The notes: generated from the sequence alone by a model not told the origin. DNA of 64,000 nucleotides from Chloroflexota bacterium (GCA_013388685.1 JACAET010000024.1:83027-147026), one strand, 5' to 3'; positions 32,156-43,268 are shown, numbered from the stretch's first letter. Numbers and translations: made by a program.

Positions 32156-34795
32156 ATGTCCAAAGTAAACAACCTGCTTGCCCAAATGACCCTCGAGGAA
32201 AAAATCTCCCTACTTGCCGGCGCCGACCTGTGGCACAGCGTCCCCGTGCCGCGGCTGGGGATCCCGCAATTCAAAGTCACCGACGGACCCAACGGCGCGC
32301 GCGGCGCATGGGGCAGCATGGCGCCGCCCTCTGTGGCAACGCCCGTTGGCATCGCCCTCGGCGCTACATGGAATCCCGCGCTTGTCGAAAAGATCGGCAA
32401 CGTGCTGGCGGACGAACTCGAAGCCAAGGGGGCGCACATCCTGCTCGCTCCCACCGTCAACATCCACCGCACGCCCATTGCCGGGCGCAACTTCGAATGT
32501 TATTCCGAAGACCCGTTTCTGAGCGGCATGATCGCATCCGCCTACATCAAAGGCATTCAGGATCAAGGCAAAGGCGCGTGTATCAAGCATTTCGTCGCCA
32601 ACGACCAGGAACACGAACGCACCTCCATCAGTTCCGAAGTGGACGAGCGCGCCCTGCGCGAAATTTACCTCGAACCATTCCGCCTGGCGATTCGTACTTC
32701 CAAGCCGTGGGCGGTGATGTCTGCCTACAACCGCGTCAACGGCACGTATGCCTGCCAGAACGATCACACGCTGAAGGACATCCTCAAAGGCGAATGGGGT
32801 TTCGAAGGCATTGTCATGTCCGATTGGTTTGGAACGTACGATGCAGGCGTCACCGCGGGCGGACTCGACCTCGAGATGCCCGGTCCCGCGCGCTGGATGT
32901 CTGCTGAGGCGGTGAAAAAGGCGCTCGATAACGGAAGCCTCACCGAAGACAGCCTGAACGATAAAGTCCGCCGTCTGCTTGAGGTCATCGAAAAGGCGGG
33001 GCTCTTCGACAAGCCCGAACTGCAAAAGGAACGAGGGGACGATAAACCCCAGCACCGCCGGATCATGCGTGAGGCAGCGCGTGAAGCGATTGTCCTGTTG
33101 AAGAACGAAAAACGATTGCTTCCGCTCAGGAAGGTCAGGTCTATCGCGGTCATCGGTCCCTATGCGGCGACGGCGCAAATCCTCGGCGGCGGTAGTTCAT
33201 CGGTGACGCCGCATTACGCCGTCTCGCCGTTCGAGGGGATCAAGGCTCGCGCGGGCAACAAGGTCAAAGTGGAGACCGCGCCCGGATGCCATATCTACAA
33301 AACCCTGCCCGCCCCCGCCCCCGAAACTTTATCCACTGCAGACGGGCGCATCGGACTCAGCCTGAGCCTGTTCAACGGAACCGAATGTTCCGGCGCCCCC
33401 GCCTACACCGAAGTAACGACGCGCCTCCAGCATGGTTGGTTCGATAAATCCGTGCCGAATGTAAATCAGGAATCGTTTTCCATGCGCATGGAGGGTTTCT
33501 TCACGCCCAAGGAATCGGGCGTACACACACTGGCGCTCGGCGGCGTAGGCTGGTGCAAATTGTATCTCGATGAAAAACTCGTTGTGGATCACTCGCACGA
33601 TTTGGACATGGGCAAACAGGTCTTCGCCGAAGTGGAACTCGAAGGCGGCAACGCCTACGCCCTCAAACTGGAGTATTACTGGAAGGGCGACCCGCGCTGG
33701 CGTTCGGTGAGCCTCGGACATCAACCTCCGCAACCGCTCGACCTGATCGGCGAGGCGGTGAAACTTGCCCAAAAAGCGGATGTGGTGGTGGTAGTGGCTG
33801 GCTTGAATGGCGAATGGGAATCCGAAGGCTTCGACCGCGTGGATATGAAACTGCCCGGCGAACAGGATAAACTCATCCGCAAGATCGCCAGGGCAAACAA
33901 GAATACCGTTGTCGTCCTGAATACCGGTTCTCCGGTCGAAATGCCGTGGATCGAAAAAGTGCCTGCCGTGCTCCAACTCTGGTACGATGGTCAGGAACAG
34001 GGCAACGCGCTGGCAGACGTATTATTCGGGGATGTCAGTCCTTCGGGCAAATTGCCCACCACCTTCCCCGTCCGTTTGGAGGACAATCCCGCCTATATCA
34101 ATTATCCCGGCGAGAACGGCAGGGTGCGCTACGGTGAAGGTATCTTCGTCGGGTATCGTTATTATGACAAGAAAAAACTCGATCCGCTTTTTCCCTTCGG
34201 TCATGGGCTTTCATACACCACATTCCAATACAGCAATTTGCGTCTGAGCGCGACGTCCATCACACCGAACGACACGCTCAAAGTCAAAGTGGATGTGACC
34301 AACACGGGCCGGGTTGCGGGGAGTGAAATCGTGCAGCTCTACGTACGCGATATCGAATCCTCGTTTGCGCGACCCGAAAAGGAACTCAAAGGATTTGCGA
34401 AGATCGAACTCAAGCCGAAACAAAAGAAGACCGTCACATTCACGCTCGACCGCGAAGCCTTCTGGTATTTCGACACAGCCAAAAACGACTGGAACACGGA
34501 AGCGGGCGAATTCGAGATCCTTGTCGGCGCATCCAGCCGGGATATTCGCCTGCGGCAACAGGTCAACCTCCTCGCACCGAAAACAAGCCGCCTTCATACT
34601 GGCATGTCTTTGAGAGCCCTGCTGGCGGACGAAACAGGAAAGGCTGTGCTGGCTCGCTACTTTGGTGAATGGCTGGAGAATCCCCTGCTCGAACAGGGGA
34701 TGGAAATGACCCTCGATCAACTCTCGAACATTGTGCCTGACCTGTTGACTCCGGCGCTTCTTGAAACGATCAACAGGGAACTCGCTCAGAATTAA
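32156..34795 (+). CDS. GH3 beta-glycosidase with PA14 insertion
   Basis: An 879-aa cytosolic hydrolase without signal peptide. The N-terminal barrel contains [12 protein letters not shown] and the nucleophile D223 in [14 protein letters not shown]. The second alpha/beta domain (from about 310) is interrupted at about 400-525 by a PA14-like module ([20 protein letters not shown]), as in several beta-glucosidases where it shapes the substrate pocket. A fibronectin type III-like domain ([19 protein letters not shown]) follows near 700-780. This layout is typical of the barley-type GH3 beta-glucosidases. AGGAG lies 7 bases before the ATG. It would release glucose or another hexose from short beta-linked oligomers. 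Confidence 0.93.
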   Translation: MSKVNNLLAQMTLEEKISLLAGADLWHSVPVPRLGIPQFKVTDGPNGARGAWGSMAPPSVATPVGIALGATWNPALVEKIGNVLADELEAKGAHILLAPTVNIHRTPIAGRNFECYSEDPFLSGMIASAYIKGIQDQGKGACIKHFVANDQEHERTSISSEVDERALREIYLEPFRLAIRTSKPWAVMSAYNRVNGTYACQNDHTLKDILKGEWGFEGIVMSDWFGTYDAGVTAGGLDLEMPGPARWMSAEAVKKALDNGSLTEDSLNDKVRRLLEVIEKAGLFDKPELQKERGDDKPQHRRIMREAAREAIVLLKNEKRLLPLRKVRSIAVIGPYAATAQILGGGSSSVTPHYAVSPFEGIKARAGNKVKVETAPGCHIYKTLPAPAPETLSTADGRIGLSLSLFNGTECSGAPAYTEVTTRLQHGWFDKSVPNVNQESFSMRMEGFFTPKESGVHTLALGGVGWCKLYLDEKLVVDHSHDLDMGKQVFAEVELEGGNAYALKLEYYWKGDPRWRSVSLGHQPPQPLDLIGEAVKLAQKADVVVVVAGLNGEWESEGFDRVDMKLPGEQDKLIRKIARANKNTVVVLNTGSPVEMPWIEKVPAVLQLWYDGQEQGNALADVLFGDVSPSGKLPTTFPVRLEDNPAYINYPGENGRVRYGEGIFVGYRYYDKKKLDPLFPFGHGLSYTTFQYSNLRLSATSITPNDTLKVKVDVTNTGRVAGSEIVQLYVRDIESSFARPEKELKGFAKIELKPKQKKTVTFTLDREAFWYFDTAKNDWNTEAGEFEILVGASSRDIRLRQQVNLLAPKTSRLHTGMSLRALLADETGKAVLARYFGEWLENPLLEQGMEMTLDQLSNIVPDLLTPALLETINRELAQN

Positions 34796-34805
34796 GGACC
34801 TCCAC

Positions 34806-37331
34806 GTGAAATTCGGCTACTTTGACGACACGGCGCGCGAATACGTTATCACGCAACCCGATACACCCCTGCCGTGGATCAACTACCTCGGCAGTGAAGC
34901 CTACTTCGGTCTCATCTCGAACACGGCGGGAGGCTACTCGTTCTACAAAGACGCCCGCCTGCGCCGCCTCACGCGCTACCGTTACAACAACGCTCCGCTC
35001 GACATGGGCGGTCGCTACCTTTACCTGCGCGACAACCTCACGGGCAAATACTGGTCGCCCACCTGGATGCCGACACGGACCCAACTCGATGCGTACGAGT
35101 GCCGCCACGGGCAGGGATACACGATCATCCAATCCAAACTGAATGGGATTCAATTCCATGCCCGCTACTTTGTCCCACTTGGGGCATCGCTCGAAATCTG
35201 GCAGGTGACCCTGACGAACGAGAGCGGTTCGGACTCCGACCTCAGCCTGTTTTCCGCCATCGAATTTTGCCTGTGGGATGCCAACGACGATGCCACCAAC
35301 TTCCAGCGCAACTACTCCATCGGGCAGGTGGAAGTAGAGTTGCCCTCTCCTGTTGGGAGAGGGGCTAGGGGTGAGAGCGAATACCCTGTCATCTACCACA
35401 AAACCGAATACCGCGAACGCCGCGACCACTTCGCCTACTTCGCCTGTTCCGAACCGCTGGCTGGCTGCGATACGGTCCGCGAGGATTTCCTGGGGAAATA
35501 TCGAGGCTGGGATTCGCCTCAGGTGGTTGAATCGGGCCAATCGTCGAACACCGAAGCGCACGGCTGGCAGCCGATCGGCTCGCATCATGTCAAAGTCCGA
35601 TTGAAAGCGGGCAAATCAAAGCAGATCATTTTCATCCTGGGCTATCAGGAAAATCCCAAAGATGACAAGTTCGACCCGCCCGATTCGCAAATCATCAACA
35701 AGAAACGCGCGAAAACTGCGCTCGAAAAATATCTGCAGCCTGAAAACGCCGACAACGCCTTTGAAAACCTGCGCGAGGACTGGACGGAGTTGCTGGGTAA
35801 ACTCCAGGTGACCACTCCGGACGAACACACTAACCGCATGGTCAACATCTGGAACGCCTACCAGTGCATGGTGACGTTCAACATGAGCCGCTCGGCTTCG
35901 TACTTCGAGAGCGGCATCGGGCGCGGCATGGGCTTTCGCGACTCGAACCAGGATTTGCTCGGTTTCGTCCATATGATCCCCGAACGCGCCCGCGAACGGA
36001 TACTGGACATCTCCGCCACGCAACTCAAGAACGGCGGCGCGTTCCACCAATACCAACCTCTCACCAAGCGCGGCAACAATGACGTCGGCTCGGGATTCAA
36101 TGATGATCCGCTGTGGCTGGTGTTGGGCGTCGCGGCATACATCAAGGAGACGGGCGATTGGTCCGTTCTGGAGGAGCAGGTGCAATATGAAAACGAAGAG
36201 GGGACGGAGAGTCCGCTGTATGAGCATCTGCAACGCGCCATCCAGTATACGCTCGACAGGCTGGGACCGAACCACCTGCCCCTCATCGGCCGCGCAGACT
36301 GGAACGACTGCCTGAACTTGAACTGTTTTTCCGACACGCCGGGTCAATCCTTTCAGACGACGACGAACAAGGACGGCAAGGTGGCGGAGAGCGTGTTCAT
36401 CGCGGGGCTGTTCGTGCTGGCATGCGGTGAAATGAAGGGATTGGCGGAACATTTTGCCGAACGTCACAGGTCGAACGTCGAGAAGTGGACGTTTGACCTG
36501 CGACCTGCGTCGTTTTATGCGGATGCTGCGCGTGAAATGGAGGCAACGATTTGGAAAGCAGGCTGGGACGGCGAATGGTTCCGCCGCGCCTATGATGATT
36601 ACGGTCGAGTGCTCGGGTCGAAGGAGAACAAGGAGGGAAAAATCTTCATCGAGCCGCAGGGGATTTGCGTCATGGCAGGACTCGGCGTAGAGAATGGCAA
36701 CGCGGTCAAGGCGTTGGATTCCGTGGAAAAACATCTCGCCACACCGCATGGAATCATTTTGCAGCAGCCCGCCTTCAGTCAGTATTACCTGCATCTGGGC
36801 GAGATTTCATCTTATCCGCCTGGGTATAAGGAGAATGCGGGCATCTTCTGTCATACCAATCCGTGGATCATGATTGCGGAAACGGCAGTCGGGCGCGGAG
36901 ACAAGGCGTTCGAGTATTACCCGCGCATCAATCCGTCGGCGCGGGAGGGGATCAGCGAACTGCACAAGTGCGAACCGTACGTCTATGCCCAGATGATCGC
37001 GGGGCGCGACGCGGCGACTCACGGCGAAGCGAAGAACTCGTGGCTGACAGGCACCGCCGCATGGAATTATGTTGCCATCACGCAACACATCCTGGGCGTA
37101 AAGCCGACATGGGATGGATTGCAGGTCGAGCCGGTCATCCCGTCGGCGTGGATGGGGTTCGAGATGGCGCGCAATTTTCGGGGAGTCCGATACGAGATTT
37201 CTGTCAGGCGCGAGGGCGCGGGGAGCGAGGTCGCGCTCGAGGTGGATGGAAAGCCCATCGAGGGGACGATCATCCCATTGCCTGCTGAAGATGTAAAAAC
37301 TGTAAAGGTAAAGGCTGTCATTCGGTCATGA
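34806..37331 (+). CDS. GH94 cellobiose/chitobiose phosphorylase
   Basis: An 841-aa phosphorylase that splits a beta-linked disaccharide with phosphate to give sugar 1-phosphate and a free sugar. N-terminal super-sandwich domain starts with [20 protein letters not shown]. The catalytic barrel has the acid aspartate in [14 protein letters not shown] and the [19 protein letters not shown] stretch of the cellobiose/chitobiose phosphorylase group. I start at the GTG at 34806, just after AAGGA and clear of the GH3 gene, because it restores the standard N-terminus; an upstream ATG at 34761 overlaps GH3. Whether the sugar is cellobiose or N,N'-diacetylchitobiose is unresolved. The stop overlaps the next start (ATGA). 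Confidence 0.92.
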   Translation: MKFGYFDDTAREYVITQPDTPLPWINYLGSEAYFGLISNTAGGYSFYKDARLRRLTRYRYNNAPLDMGGRYLYLRDNLTGKYWSPTWMPTRTQLDAYECRHGQGYTIIQSKLNGIQFHARYFVPLGASLEIWQVTLTNESGSDSDLSLFSAIEFCLWDANDDATNFQRNYSIGQVEVELPSPVGRGARGESEYPVIYHKTEYRERRDHFAYFACSEPLAGCDTVREDFLGKYRGWDSPQVVESGQSSNTEAHGWQPIGSHHVKVRLKAGKSKQIIFILGYQENPKDDKFDPPDSQIINKKRAKTALEKYLQPENADNAFENLREDWTELLGKLQVTTPDEHTNRMVNIWNAYQCMVTFNMSRSASYFESGIGRGMGFRDSNQDLLGFVHMIPERARERILDISATQLKNGGAFHQYQPLTKRGNNDVGSGFNDDPLWLVLGVAAYIKETGDWSVLEEQVQYENEEGTESPLYEHLQRAIQYTLDRLGPNHLPLIGRADWNDCLNLNCFSDTPGQSFQTTTNKDGKVAESVFIAGLFVLACGEMKGLAEHFAERHRSNVEKWTFDLRPASFYADAAREMEATIWKAGWDGEWFRRAYDDYGRVLGSKENKEGKIFIEPQGICVMAGLGVENGNAVKALDSVEKHLATPHGIILQQPAFSQYYLHLGEISSYPPGYKENAGIFCHTNPWIMIAETAVGRGDKAFEYYPRINPSAREGISELHKCEPYVYAQMIAGRDAATHGEAKNSWLTGTAAWNYVAITQHILGVKPTWDGLQVEPVIPSAWMGFEMARNFRGVRYEISVRREGAGSEVALEVDGKPIEGTIIPLPAEDVKTVKVKAVIRS

Positions 37332-38392
37332 AGAGAAAATTGATTTTGGTTTTAACCGCGTTTGCGGTGACGTTGGCGGGATGCGGCGGGGGGCAGGTCG
37401 TGAACGAGGTCACGCCGACGCCGTTCCCCACGCCCGTGCGTTCGACATTCACGGTTCAGCGCGGCGATATGGTGGTGGAGGCAAAACTGAGCGGGCGCGT
37501 CTCGCCGCTGGCGTTGCACACCGTTTACTTTCAGATCGGCGGACAGGTGCGCGAAGTGTTGGTGAACGCGGGCGATGTGGTGACGGGGGGGCAACTGCTC
37601 GGCGAACTGGACAAGGCGCGCGAACTGCGCGCGAACGCAAACGAGACGCAGCGCATCATTCGCCGCGCGCAAATCAACCTTGAAATCGAAAAGTTGACGC
37701 TCGAACAGTACGAGGCGGAAAACCGCCCGTCCTACGAAATCGAAATCCAAAAACTCAAAGTGGAACTGGCGCAGATGGAATTCGACGCGTTGATGGAAAA
37801 CTTGGGCATCGACCCGAACGCGGCTATGACCGACGAACTCGAGGCGCAGGTGGCGCAGGCACGCGCCTTCGCGCCGGCTGATGGTACGATCATTGCCGCG
37901 GTGACCATCGGACGCAACGTCAGCCCGACCACGCCTGCCTTCGTGCTGGGCAACCCGAATCAACTGGAGGTGGTTGCCGACCTGCCCCCAGGCGACGAGC
38001 AGGTGCGTGAAATGTACGAAGGTATGCCGGTGGTGGTGACGGTGGATGCCAAAGCGGGCGTGGAATTGACGGGCACGATCCGCCAGTTACCTTCGCCGTA
38101 CGGGACGGGCGCGAGCGATGAGCGCGTCGTCCGCATCATTCTGGATGCCGCGCCTTCGGCGGACACGTATCAATCGGGCGATAAAGTGACCGTGACCTTA
38201 ATTCTCGCCAGCAAGGACGATGTGTTATGGCTTCCGCCTGCGGCGATCCGTTCGGCGGGCGGACGTACATTCGTTATTGTGAACAGCGACAGCGGGCCCC
38301 AGCGCGTGGATATCGAAATCGGCTTGCAGACGCGCGACAGGGTGGAGATCGTCTCGGGTCTGACGGAAGGTCAGGTGGTGGTTGGACCGTAA
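37328..38392 (+). CDS. Lipoprotein adaptor of a MacA/HlyD-type efflux system
   Basis: A 354-aa membrane-fusion lipoprotein. Signal peptide with lipobox VTLAGCGGG (C19). A biotinyl-lipoyl-like half motif ([25 protein letters not shown]) is followed by a helical hairpin (about 100-160) and then a beta-barrel part ([20 protein letters not shown]). Such adaptors link an ABC permease to outer steps of export. It overlaps the GH94 gene by four bases (ATGA), so the exporter is translated with the sugar genes. The FtsX-like permease and two ATPases follow. The exported compound is unknown. Confidence 0.88.
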   Translation: MKRKLILVLTAFAVTLAGCGGGQVVNEVTPTPFPTPVRSTFTVQRGDMVVEAKLSGRVSPLALHTVYFQIGGQVREVLVNAGDVVTGGQLLGELDKARELRANANETQRIIRRAQINLEIEKLTLEQYEAENRPSYEIEIQKLKVELAQMEFDALMENLGIDPNAAMTDELEAQVAQARAFAPADGTIIAAVTIGRNVSPTTPAFVLGNPNQLEVVADLPPGDEQVREMYEGMPVVVTVDAKAGVELTGTIRQLPSPYGTGASDERVVRIILDAAPSADTYQSGDKVTVTLILASKDDVLWLPPAAIRSAGGRTFVIVNSDSGPQRVDIEIGLQTRDRVEIVSGLTEGQVVVGP

Positions 38393-38398
38393 ACCTTT

Positions 38399-38493
38399 CC
38401 GTCCTTGCGAAGGCGGTGCTCTTCCGCCCGAAGCAATCTCCTGCATCGTGTTGGAGATTGCTTCATCGCCCTTCGGGCTCCTCGCAATGACGG
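38399..38493. repeat. 95-bp palindromic MITE-like element
   Basis: Outer arms CCGTCCTTGCGAAG (38399-38412) and CTCGCAATGACGG (ending 38493) pair with two mismatches; the inner arms GAAGCAATCTCC (38430-38441) and GGAGATTGCTTC (38453-38464) pair perfectly over 12 bp. It lies between the adaptor and permease genes, inside an operon, and has no coding capacity. Confidence 0.75.
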
Positions 38494-38508
38494 AATAAGT
38501 ATTTTTTT

Positions 38509-41421
38509 ATGACCTTCCCCTCCTCCCTCCTCTCCTTCGCCCTGCTCCTCTGGGCAACGGGACAGATCGCCTTCAAGCGACTGCTCACGCAGCGCTTTCT
38601 CAGTCTCGCCGCCGTTGCGGGATTGATGATCGCTTCGGCCTTCATCCTGAGCGTGCCGCTGTATGCCGACGCGACTTACTTCCGTTTGTTGCGCGAGGAA
38701 TTGCTGGCAGGACGTGAAAACGAATTGACCCAAAAACCCGTGGATTACGCGCCGTTGAACTTCGTCTTCGAACTGAAAGCCGCAGGGCGGGATAGTCCGC
38801 AGTGGAAGAATGTCGTCGAGGTGGATGAGTATCTTTCCGATGCGGCGCTGCGCACGGTCGGACTGCCCGTCACGCAGCTTGTCCGCCGCTTCCGCACGGA
38901 TGGGTATTTCATGTATCCGCCGCGCGATCCGAACAACCCCGGCACGCAATACCCGCTGACCACCGCCAACCTGGCATTCATCACGCCGCTGGAGGAAACC
39001 GTGACCCTCGTGGATGGAGCCATGCCTCAGCCGTTCGTATCCCTGCTCCGTGAAGGGGATGTGATCGAAGCGATGGCGAACGAAAACCTCGCCGCTGAAT
39101 TCGGCGTGCAGGTTGGCGACACGTATTCCCTCCGCACCGATAGCGGACAGATCCCCGTCCTCATCGTCGGCTTGTGGCGACCCATTGACCCGCTCGCGCC
39201 GTATTGGGACGTGAAAAGGGACACCTGGCTGATTGTCCACGAAGAGACGTACGCGGGCGTCGTCAGCGACCGCGTGGACGATGAACTCATCAGTTCGATC
39301 TGGGCGATGACCGCCGACGGTTCCTCGCTCCATGCGGGCGATGTTCCGGCGCTGGAGGAACGTATCCGCTCCATTGAGAATCAAGCCGCGACGCTCCTCG
39401 AAAACACGAACCTGATCGCCTCTCCGCTCGACGCGCTCAACCGCTACAACGCCAGCGCGCCGACGCTCACCTATCTGCTGTTCGCGTTCAGCGTGCCCAT
39501 TTTGAGTCTGATCCTGGCGTTCATCGGTCTGGTGGCGGGGTTGTTCGTCGGTCAGCAGCGCGGCGAGATGGCGATCTTGCGCAGCCGCGGGGCGAGCGCG
39601 TGGCAGGTCGTCGGCATATCGTTATCTCAGGGCGTCATCCTCGGCGCGGTCGCGCTGGCGGGCGGCGTCCTGCTCGGCACCTGGATCACACACTCCATCG
39701 GCAGGGCGCGCAGTTTCCTCGATTTCCGCGCGGCGGGCGGCTTGCGCGTGGATGTTACGCTGCAGGCGCTCGGTTATGGTCTGCTCGGCATCGCGGTCAT
39801 CCTGCTCATTCAAGTGCTCCTGCCCACGCTGAGCGCGGCGGCGAACACCATCGTCACCTACAAACAGGAACGCGCCCGTACCCTCGGCACTCCCTGGTGG
39901 CAGCGCTTCTATCTGGACGTGCTCCTGCTCATCCCTGCGGGGTATGGGTTTTGGCAACTGCTTGGGCAGTCGCGCCAGGCTTTGCAGGGGACGGAGGCGG
40001 TTCCCGATCCGTTGCAGAATCCTCTGCTGTTGCTTGTCCCTGCGTTGGGGATTTTCTCCGCCGCTCTCTTCACGCTTCGGCTTGTTCCCCGTTTCATGGA
40101 CCTTGTTTCCCGGCTGTTGAATCCCACCAAGAGCGTCGGTATGTTGATGGCGGCGCGTTATCTGGCGCGCACTCCCGCGTTCTATAATGCGCCGCTTGTG
40201 TTGCTCGTGCTCACACTGGGACTCTCCGCCTTCACCGCCTCGCTGGCGCGCACGCTCGATTCGCAACTCGATAAACAGATGCGCTACGAAGTCGGCGCGG
40301 ACATGAACCTGTATGAACTTGGCACGACGTTCAACGAGAACACGCAAAATCCTGTGTACACCTTCGCGCCTGTGGAAGCCCACCTGAGCATCCCCGAAGT
40401 GACCGCCGCCACGCGCGTCGGGCGGTATAAGTTCACCGCCATCACGGGAGCGGGCGCATTGAACGGAACGTTCCTCGCCATTGACCGCCTGACCTTCCCC
40501 TCCGCCGCGTACTGGCAGCGCGACTTTGCCTCCGAGCAACTCGGCGAGCTGATGAACGGACTCGCCGCCAACCCGACGGGGATTCTCGTCCCCGCGAGTT
40601 TGCTGGCGGAGCAAAAACTCGAAGTCGGCGATACGATCAAAGTTTCGGTGACGACGGGCGTGGCGGGACAATCCATTTTGCTCGACGCGCCCATCGTCGG
40701 CGCATTCGACCTCTTTCCCACCTGGTACCCCGAAAGCGGGACGCTGATCGTGGGCAATCTCGAAGAGTTGTTCCTGCGCGCGGGAGCGGAATATCCGTAT
40801 GAGGTCTGGCTGGATACGACCGATAACGCCGACCCCGAATCCATTGCGTACGCGGTGCGCGGTTTCAGCATCCTGCTCGACCAGCAGGCGGATCCATCCA
40901 AACTCGTGCAGGACGGGTTGAACACGTTCGTGCGCGAATGGTCGTCGGCGGAACTCAACATCATCGCCGAGCAGCGCCGACCTGAACGACAGGGCTTGTT
41001 CGGCTTGCTTTCGGTGGGATTCGTCTCATCCGCATTATTGACCGTGTTGGGCTTTTTGCTCTACGCATTATTCTCTTTCCGACGCCGCTTTATCGAGATG
41101 GGTATGTTGCGCGCGATTGGCTTGTCCATCAACCAGATGACTTCACTCCTCGCGGCGGAACTGGCATTTCTGGTTTTATTGGGCATCGGTGTGGGGACGG
41201 CGCTGGGTGTATTCGCCAGCCGCCTGTTCGTTCCGTTCTTGCAGATCGGCGCGAGCGCGCAATCGCAGTATCCGCCGTTCCAGATCCAGATCGCGTGGCT
41301 GTCCATTGTGCAGATTTACATCCTGTTTGCCATTCTGTTCTTTGCGGCATTGGGCGCGCTGTCCGCGCTGCTGGTGCGGATGAAGATCTTCCAGGCGATC
41401 AAACTTGGAGAGACGACGTAG
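38509..41421 (+). CDS. FtsX-like ABC transporter permease (MacB type, two FtsX domains)
   Basis: A 970-aa membrane protein. A first TM helix (about 35-57) is followed by a large extracytoplasmic MacB-like domain, then three helices near 320-450 with an FtsX motif region (VGQQRGEMAILRSRGASAWQ). A second cluster of helices starts near 470, followed by another outer domain and a last set of helices at the C-terminus (FRRRFIEMGMLRAIGLSINQ), so the protein carries two FtsX domains in one chain. The ATG at 38509 follows a T run and has only a weak GGAAT site. With the adaptor upstream and two ATPases downstream it forms a MacAB-like exporter or mechanotransmission complex. Confidence 0.88.
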   Translation: MTFPSSLLSFALLLWATGQIAFKRLLTQRFLSLAAVAGLMIASAFILSVPLYADATYFRLLREELLAGRENELTQKPVDYAPLNFVFELKAAGRDSPQWKNVVEVDEYLSDAALRTVGLPVTQLVRRFRTDGYFMYPPRDPNNPGTQYPLTTANLAFITPLEETVTLVDGAMPQPFVSLLREGDVIEAMANENLAAEFGVQVGDTYSLRTDSGQIPVLIVGLWRPIDPLAPYWDVKRDTWLIVHEETYAGVVSDRVDDELISSIWAMTADGSSLHAGDVPALEERIRSIENQAATLLENTNLIASPLDALNRYNASAPTLTYLLFAFSVPILSLILAFIGLVAGLFVGQQRGEMAILRSRGASAWQVVGISLSQGVILGAVALAGGVLLGTWITHSIGRARSFLDFRAAGGLRVDVTLQALGYGLLGIAVILLIQVLLPTLSAAANTIVTYKQERARTLGTPWWQRFYLDVLLLIPAGYGFWQLLGQSRQALQGTEAVPDPLQNPLLLLVPALGIFSAALFTLRLVPRFMDLVSRLLNPTKSVGMLMAARYLARTPAFYNAPLVLLVLTLGLSAFTASLARTLDSQLDKQMRYEVGADMNLYELGTTFNENTQNPVYTFAPVEAHLSIPEVTAATRVGRYKFTAITGAGALNGTFLAIDRLTFPSAAYWQRDFASEQLGELMNGLAANPTGILVPASLLAEQKLEVGDTIKVSVTTGVAGQSILLDAPIVGAFDLFPTWYPESGTLIVGNLEELFLRAGAEYPYEVWLDTTDNADPESIAYAVRGFSILLDQQADPSKLVQDGLNTFVREWSSAELNIIAEQRRPERQGLFGLLSVGFVSSALLTVLGFLLYALFSFRRRFIEMGMLRAIGLSINQMTSLLAAELAFLVLLGIGVGTALGVFASRLFVPFLQIGASAQSQYPPFQIQIAWLSIVQIYILFAILFFAALGALSALLVRMKIFQAIKLGETT

Positions 41422-41422
41422 G

Positions 41423-41493
41423 CTTGTCACCCTGAGCGTTAGCGAAAGGTCTCTGCCACTGTGTAAGAGACTCTTCACCCAGAGTGACAGGAT
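41423..41493. repeat. Short relative of the MITE-like repeat, copy C
   Basis: CTTGTCACCCTGAGCGTTAG at the left and CACCCAGAGTGACAGGA at the right are inverted relatives; AGGTCTCT/AGAGACTCT pair inside. It shares the GTCACCCTGAGCG core with the copies at 21548 and 56132 and lies between the permease gene and the first ATPase gene. Confidence 0.6.
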
Positions 41494-41500
41494 TGTGAAC

Positions 41501-42508
41501 ATGACCGAACCTTTGATCATATGTGAAAATCTCGTAAAGATATACAGCCTGCACCAGGAGGGCGGCGCCACGGTGGAAGTGCAGGCGTTGCAGGGACTCG
41601 ACCTGACCGTGGATGACGGCGAGATGCTGGGCATTGTCGGCGCGAGCGGGAGCGGTAAATCCACGCTGTTGAACGTGCTCGGCGGGTTGGATCGTCCCAC
41701 CGGCGGGCGCGCGCTCGTCAGCAAAAAGGATCTGGGTCGCATGAGCGAACGCGCCCTCGATGAATATCGCCGCGAGCAGGTCGGCTTTGTCTGGCAACAG
41801 GGCGCGCGCAACCTCATCCCGTATCTGACCGCGGCGGAGAACATCGAACTGCCGCTCACGCTTTCGGGTCAGGTCGGCAGGTCGGCGCGGGCACGCGCGC
41901 TGGAATTGCTCGAGCTCGTCGATTTGCGCGAGCGCATGGGGCATCGCATGGAGGAACTCTCGGGCGGCGAGCAGCAACGCGTCGCCATCGGAATCGCCCT
42001 GGCGAACAACCCCGGTCTTTTACTGGCGGATGAGCCGACAGGCGAACTGGACACGGTGACCGCGCAGACCGTCTACGATCTGTTGCGCGATCTGAACAAA
42101 CGCCTCGGACTCACGATGGTGATTGTTTCGCACGACCCGGGCATTGCGCGCCACGTGGACCGCGTCGTCCAGGTCCGCGATGGGAAACTGGCGAGCGAGA
42201 CCGTCCGCGTGCAGCGTTCGGACGGCGGGGAGCATCACGTCGAGTTGGGAGTGCTGGATGCGGCGGGACGCGTGCAATTGCCGCGTGAGTATCTCGAACA
42301 GTTCGACATCAAACGCCGCGTGTTGATCGAAACCACGCGGGAGGGCATCCTCATCCGCAAACCGGATGGGAGTCAGCATCAGGGCGAACACAGCAGTTTG
42401 TCGGGCGGACAGGTCGAAGTCGAGGAAGAAGCGATGCAAGTCCCATCCGGGTTGAGTCGGTTTTGGGAGAGTGTGAGGTCGGTGATGAGGAAAGGGATCG
42501 GGCGATGA
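41501..42508 (+). CDS. ABC transporter ATPase with C-terminal AbrB-like domain
   Basis: A 335-aa ATPase of the MacB/LolD group: Walker A GASGSGKST, signature LSGGEQQRVAIGIAL and Walker B GLLLADEPTGELD. The ATPase core ends near residue 225. The next stretch, about 245-285, reads VLDAAGRVQLPREYLEQFD then VLIETTREGILIRKP, which closely follows the pattern of the AbrB/SpoVT swapped-hairpin DNA-binding fold. A short tail follows. Such a fusion is unusual for an exporter ATPase. I take the ATG at 41501 with AGGA upstream; the frame extends leftward through a repeat. The next ATPase gene overlaps its stop by four bases. Confidence 0.88.
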   Translation: MTEPLIICENLVKIYSLHQEGGATVEVQALQGLDLTVDDGEMLGIVGASGSGKSTLLNVLGGLDRPTGGRALVSKKDLGRMSERALDEYRREQVGFVWQQGARNLIPYLTAAENIELPLTLSGQVGRSARARALELLELVDLRERMGHRMEELSGGEQQRVAIGIALANNPGLLLADEPTGELDTVTAQTVYDLLRDLNKRLGLTMVIVSHDPGIARHVDRVVQVRDGKLASETVRVQRSDGGEHHVELGVLDAAGRVQLPREYLEQFDIKRRVLIETTREGILIRKPDGSQHQGEHSSLSGGQVEVEEEAMQVPSGLSRFWESVRSVMRKGIGR

Positions 42509-43182
42509 GTCTTGTCATCGAAACCAAAGACCTGCGGCGCGTGTACACGTCGAAGACCGGCGCGGAGGTGCATGCCTTGCGCGGTGTGAATTTGCGCGTG
42601 GAGACGGGCGCGTTCGTGGCGTTGAAGGGACGCTCGGGAAGCGGCAAGACGACGCTGTTGAATTGCCTGGCGGGGCTGGATAAGCCGACGGCGGGGTTGG
42701 CGATGGTGCTGGGGCGGGATGTGATGCAGATGAGCGATGCCGAGGCGACGGTCTGGCGGCGGGAGCAGATCGGCTTGGTGTTCCAGTCGTTCGGGTTGTT
42801 GCCGACGCTTTCGGCGTTTGAAAATATCGAGTTGCTGTTGCGGATCAAAGGCGATGCGCACGAGGCGCGGCGGGCGCGGGCGTTGGAATGTCTGGAGATG
42901 GTTGGACTGGGCAAATGGAAGGATCACCGCCCGTACGAAATGTCGGGCGGACAGCAGCAGCGCGTGGCGATTGCGCGCGCGCTGGCGAACAACGCCAAGT
43001 TGATTCTTGCCGATGAGCCGACAGGCGAATTGGACAGCAAAACGACGCGTGAATTATTGACGTTCTTCCGCGAACTGGTGGAGGCGCGGCACATCACGAT
43101 GCTGATGGTCTCGCACGACCCGCTGGTGGATGGGTATGTGCATGAGGTGTTGACGCTGAAGGATGGTCAAGTAGTCGGGTAG
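42505..43182 (+). CDS. ABC transporter ATPase, MacB/LolD type
   Basis: A 225-aa ATPase: Walker A GRSGSGKTT, signature MSGGQQQRVAIARAL, Walker B LILADEPTGELDSKT and a switch histidine in VSHDPLVDGY. It has only the core domain, unlike the preceding ATPase. The start ATG overlaps the upstream stop (ATGA) with AGGGA before it. Two different ATPases beside a single double-FtsX permease suggest that they form a heterodimer on that permease. Complete and in frame. Confidence 0.92.
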   Translation: MSLVIETKDLRRVYTSKTGAEVHALRGVNLRVETGAFVALKGRSGSGKTTLLNCLAGLDKPTAGLAMVLGRDVMQMSDAEATVWRREQIGLVFQSFGLLPTLSAFENIELLLRIKGDAHEARRARALECLEMVGLGKWKDHRPYEMSGGQQQRVAIARALANNAKLILADEPTGELDSKTTRELLTFFRELVEARHITMLMVSHDPLVDGYVHEVLTLKDGQVVG

Positions 43183-43268
43183 TTTGGTAGTTCGATAGTT
43201 CGGATGGTCGAAGAGTTGGTTGATCGAGCATAAGCCATCGAGACCGTCGAGGCAAACTGAAACAGTAA

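Noticed and set aside
36000..37331. Assignment of the GH94 enzyme to one sugar
   Set aside because: The visible motifs are shared by cellobiose and chitobiose phosphorylases; I could not separate them by eye.
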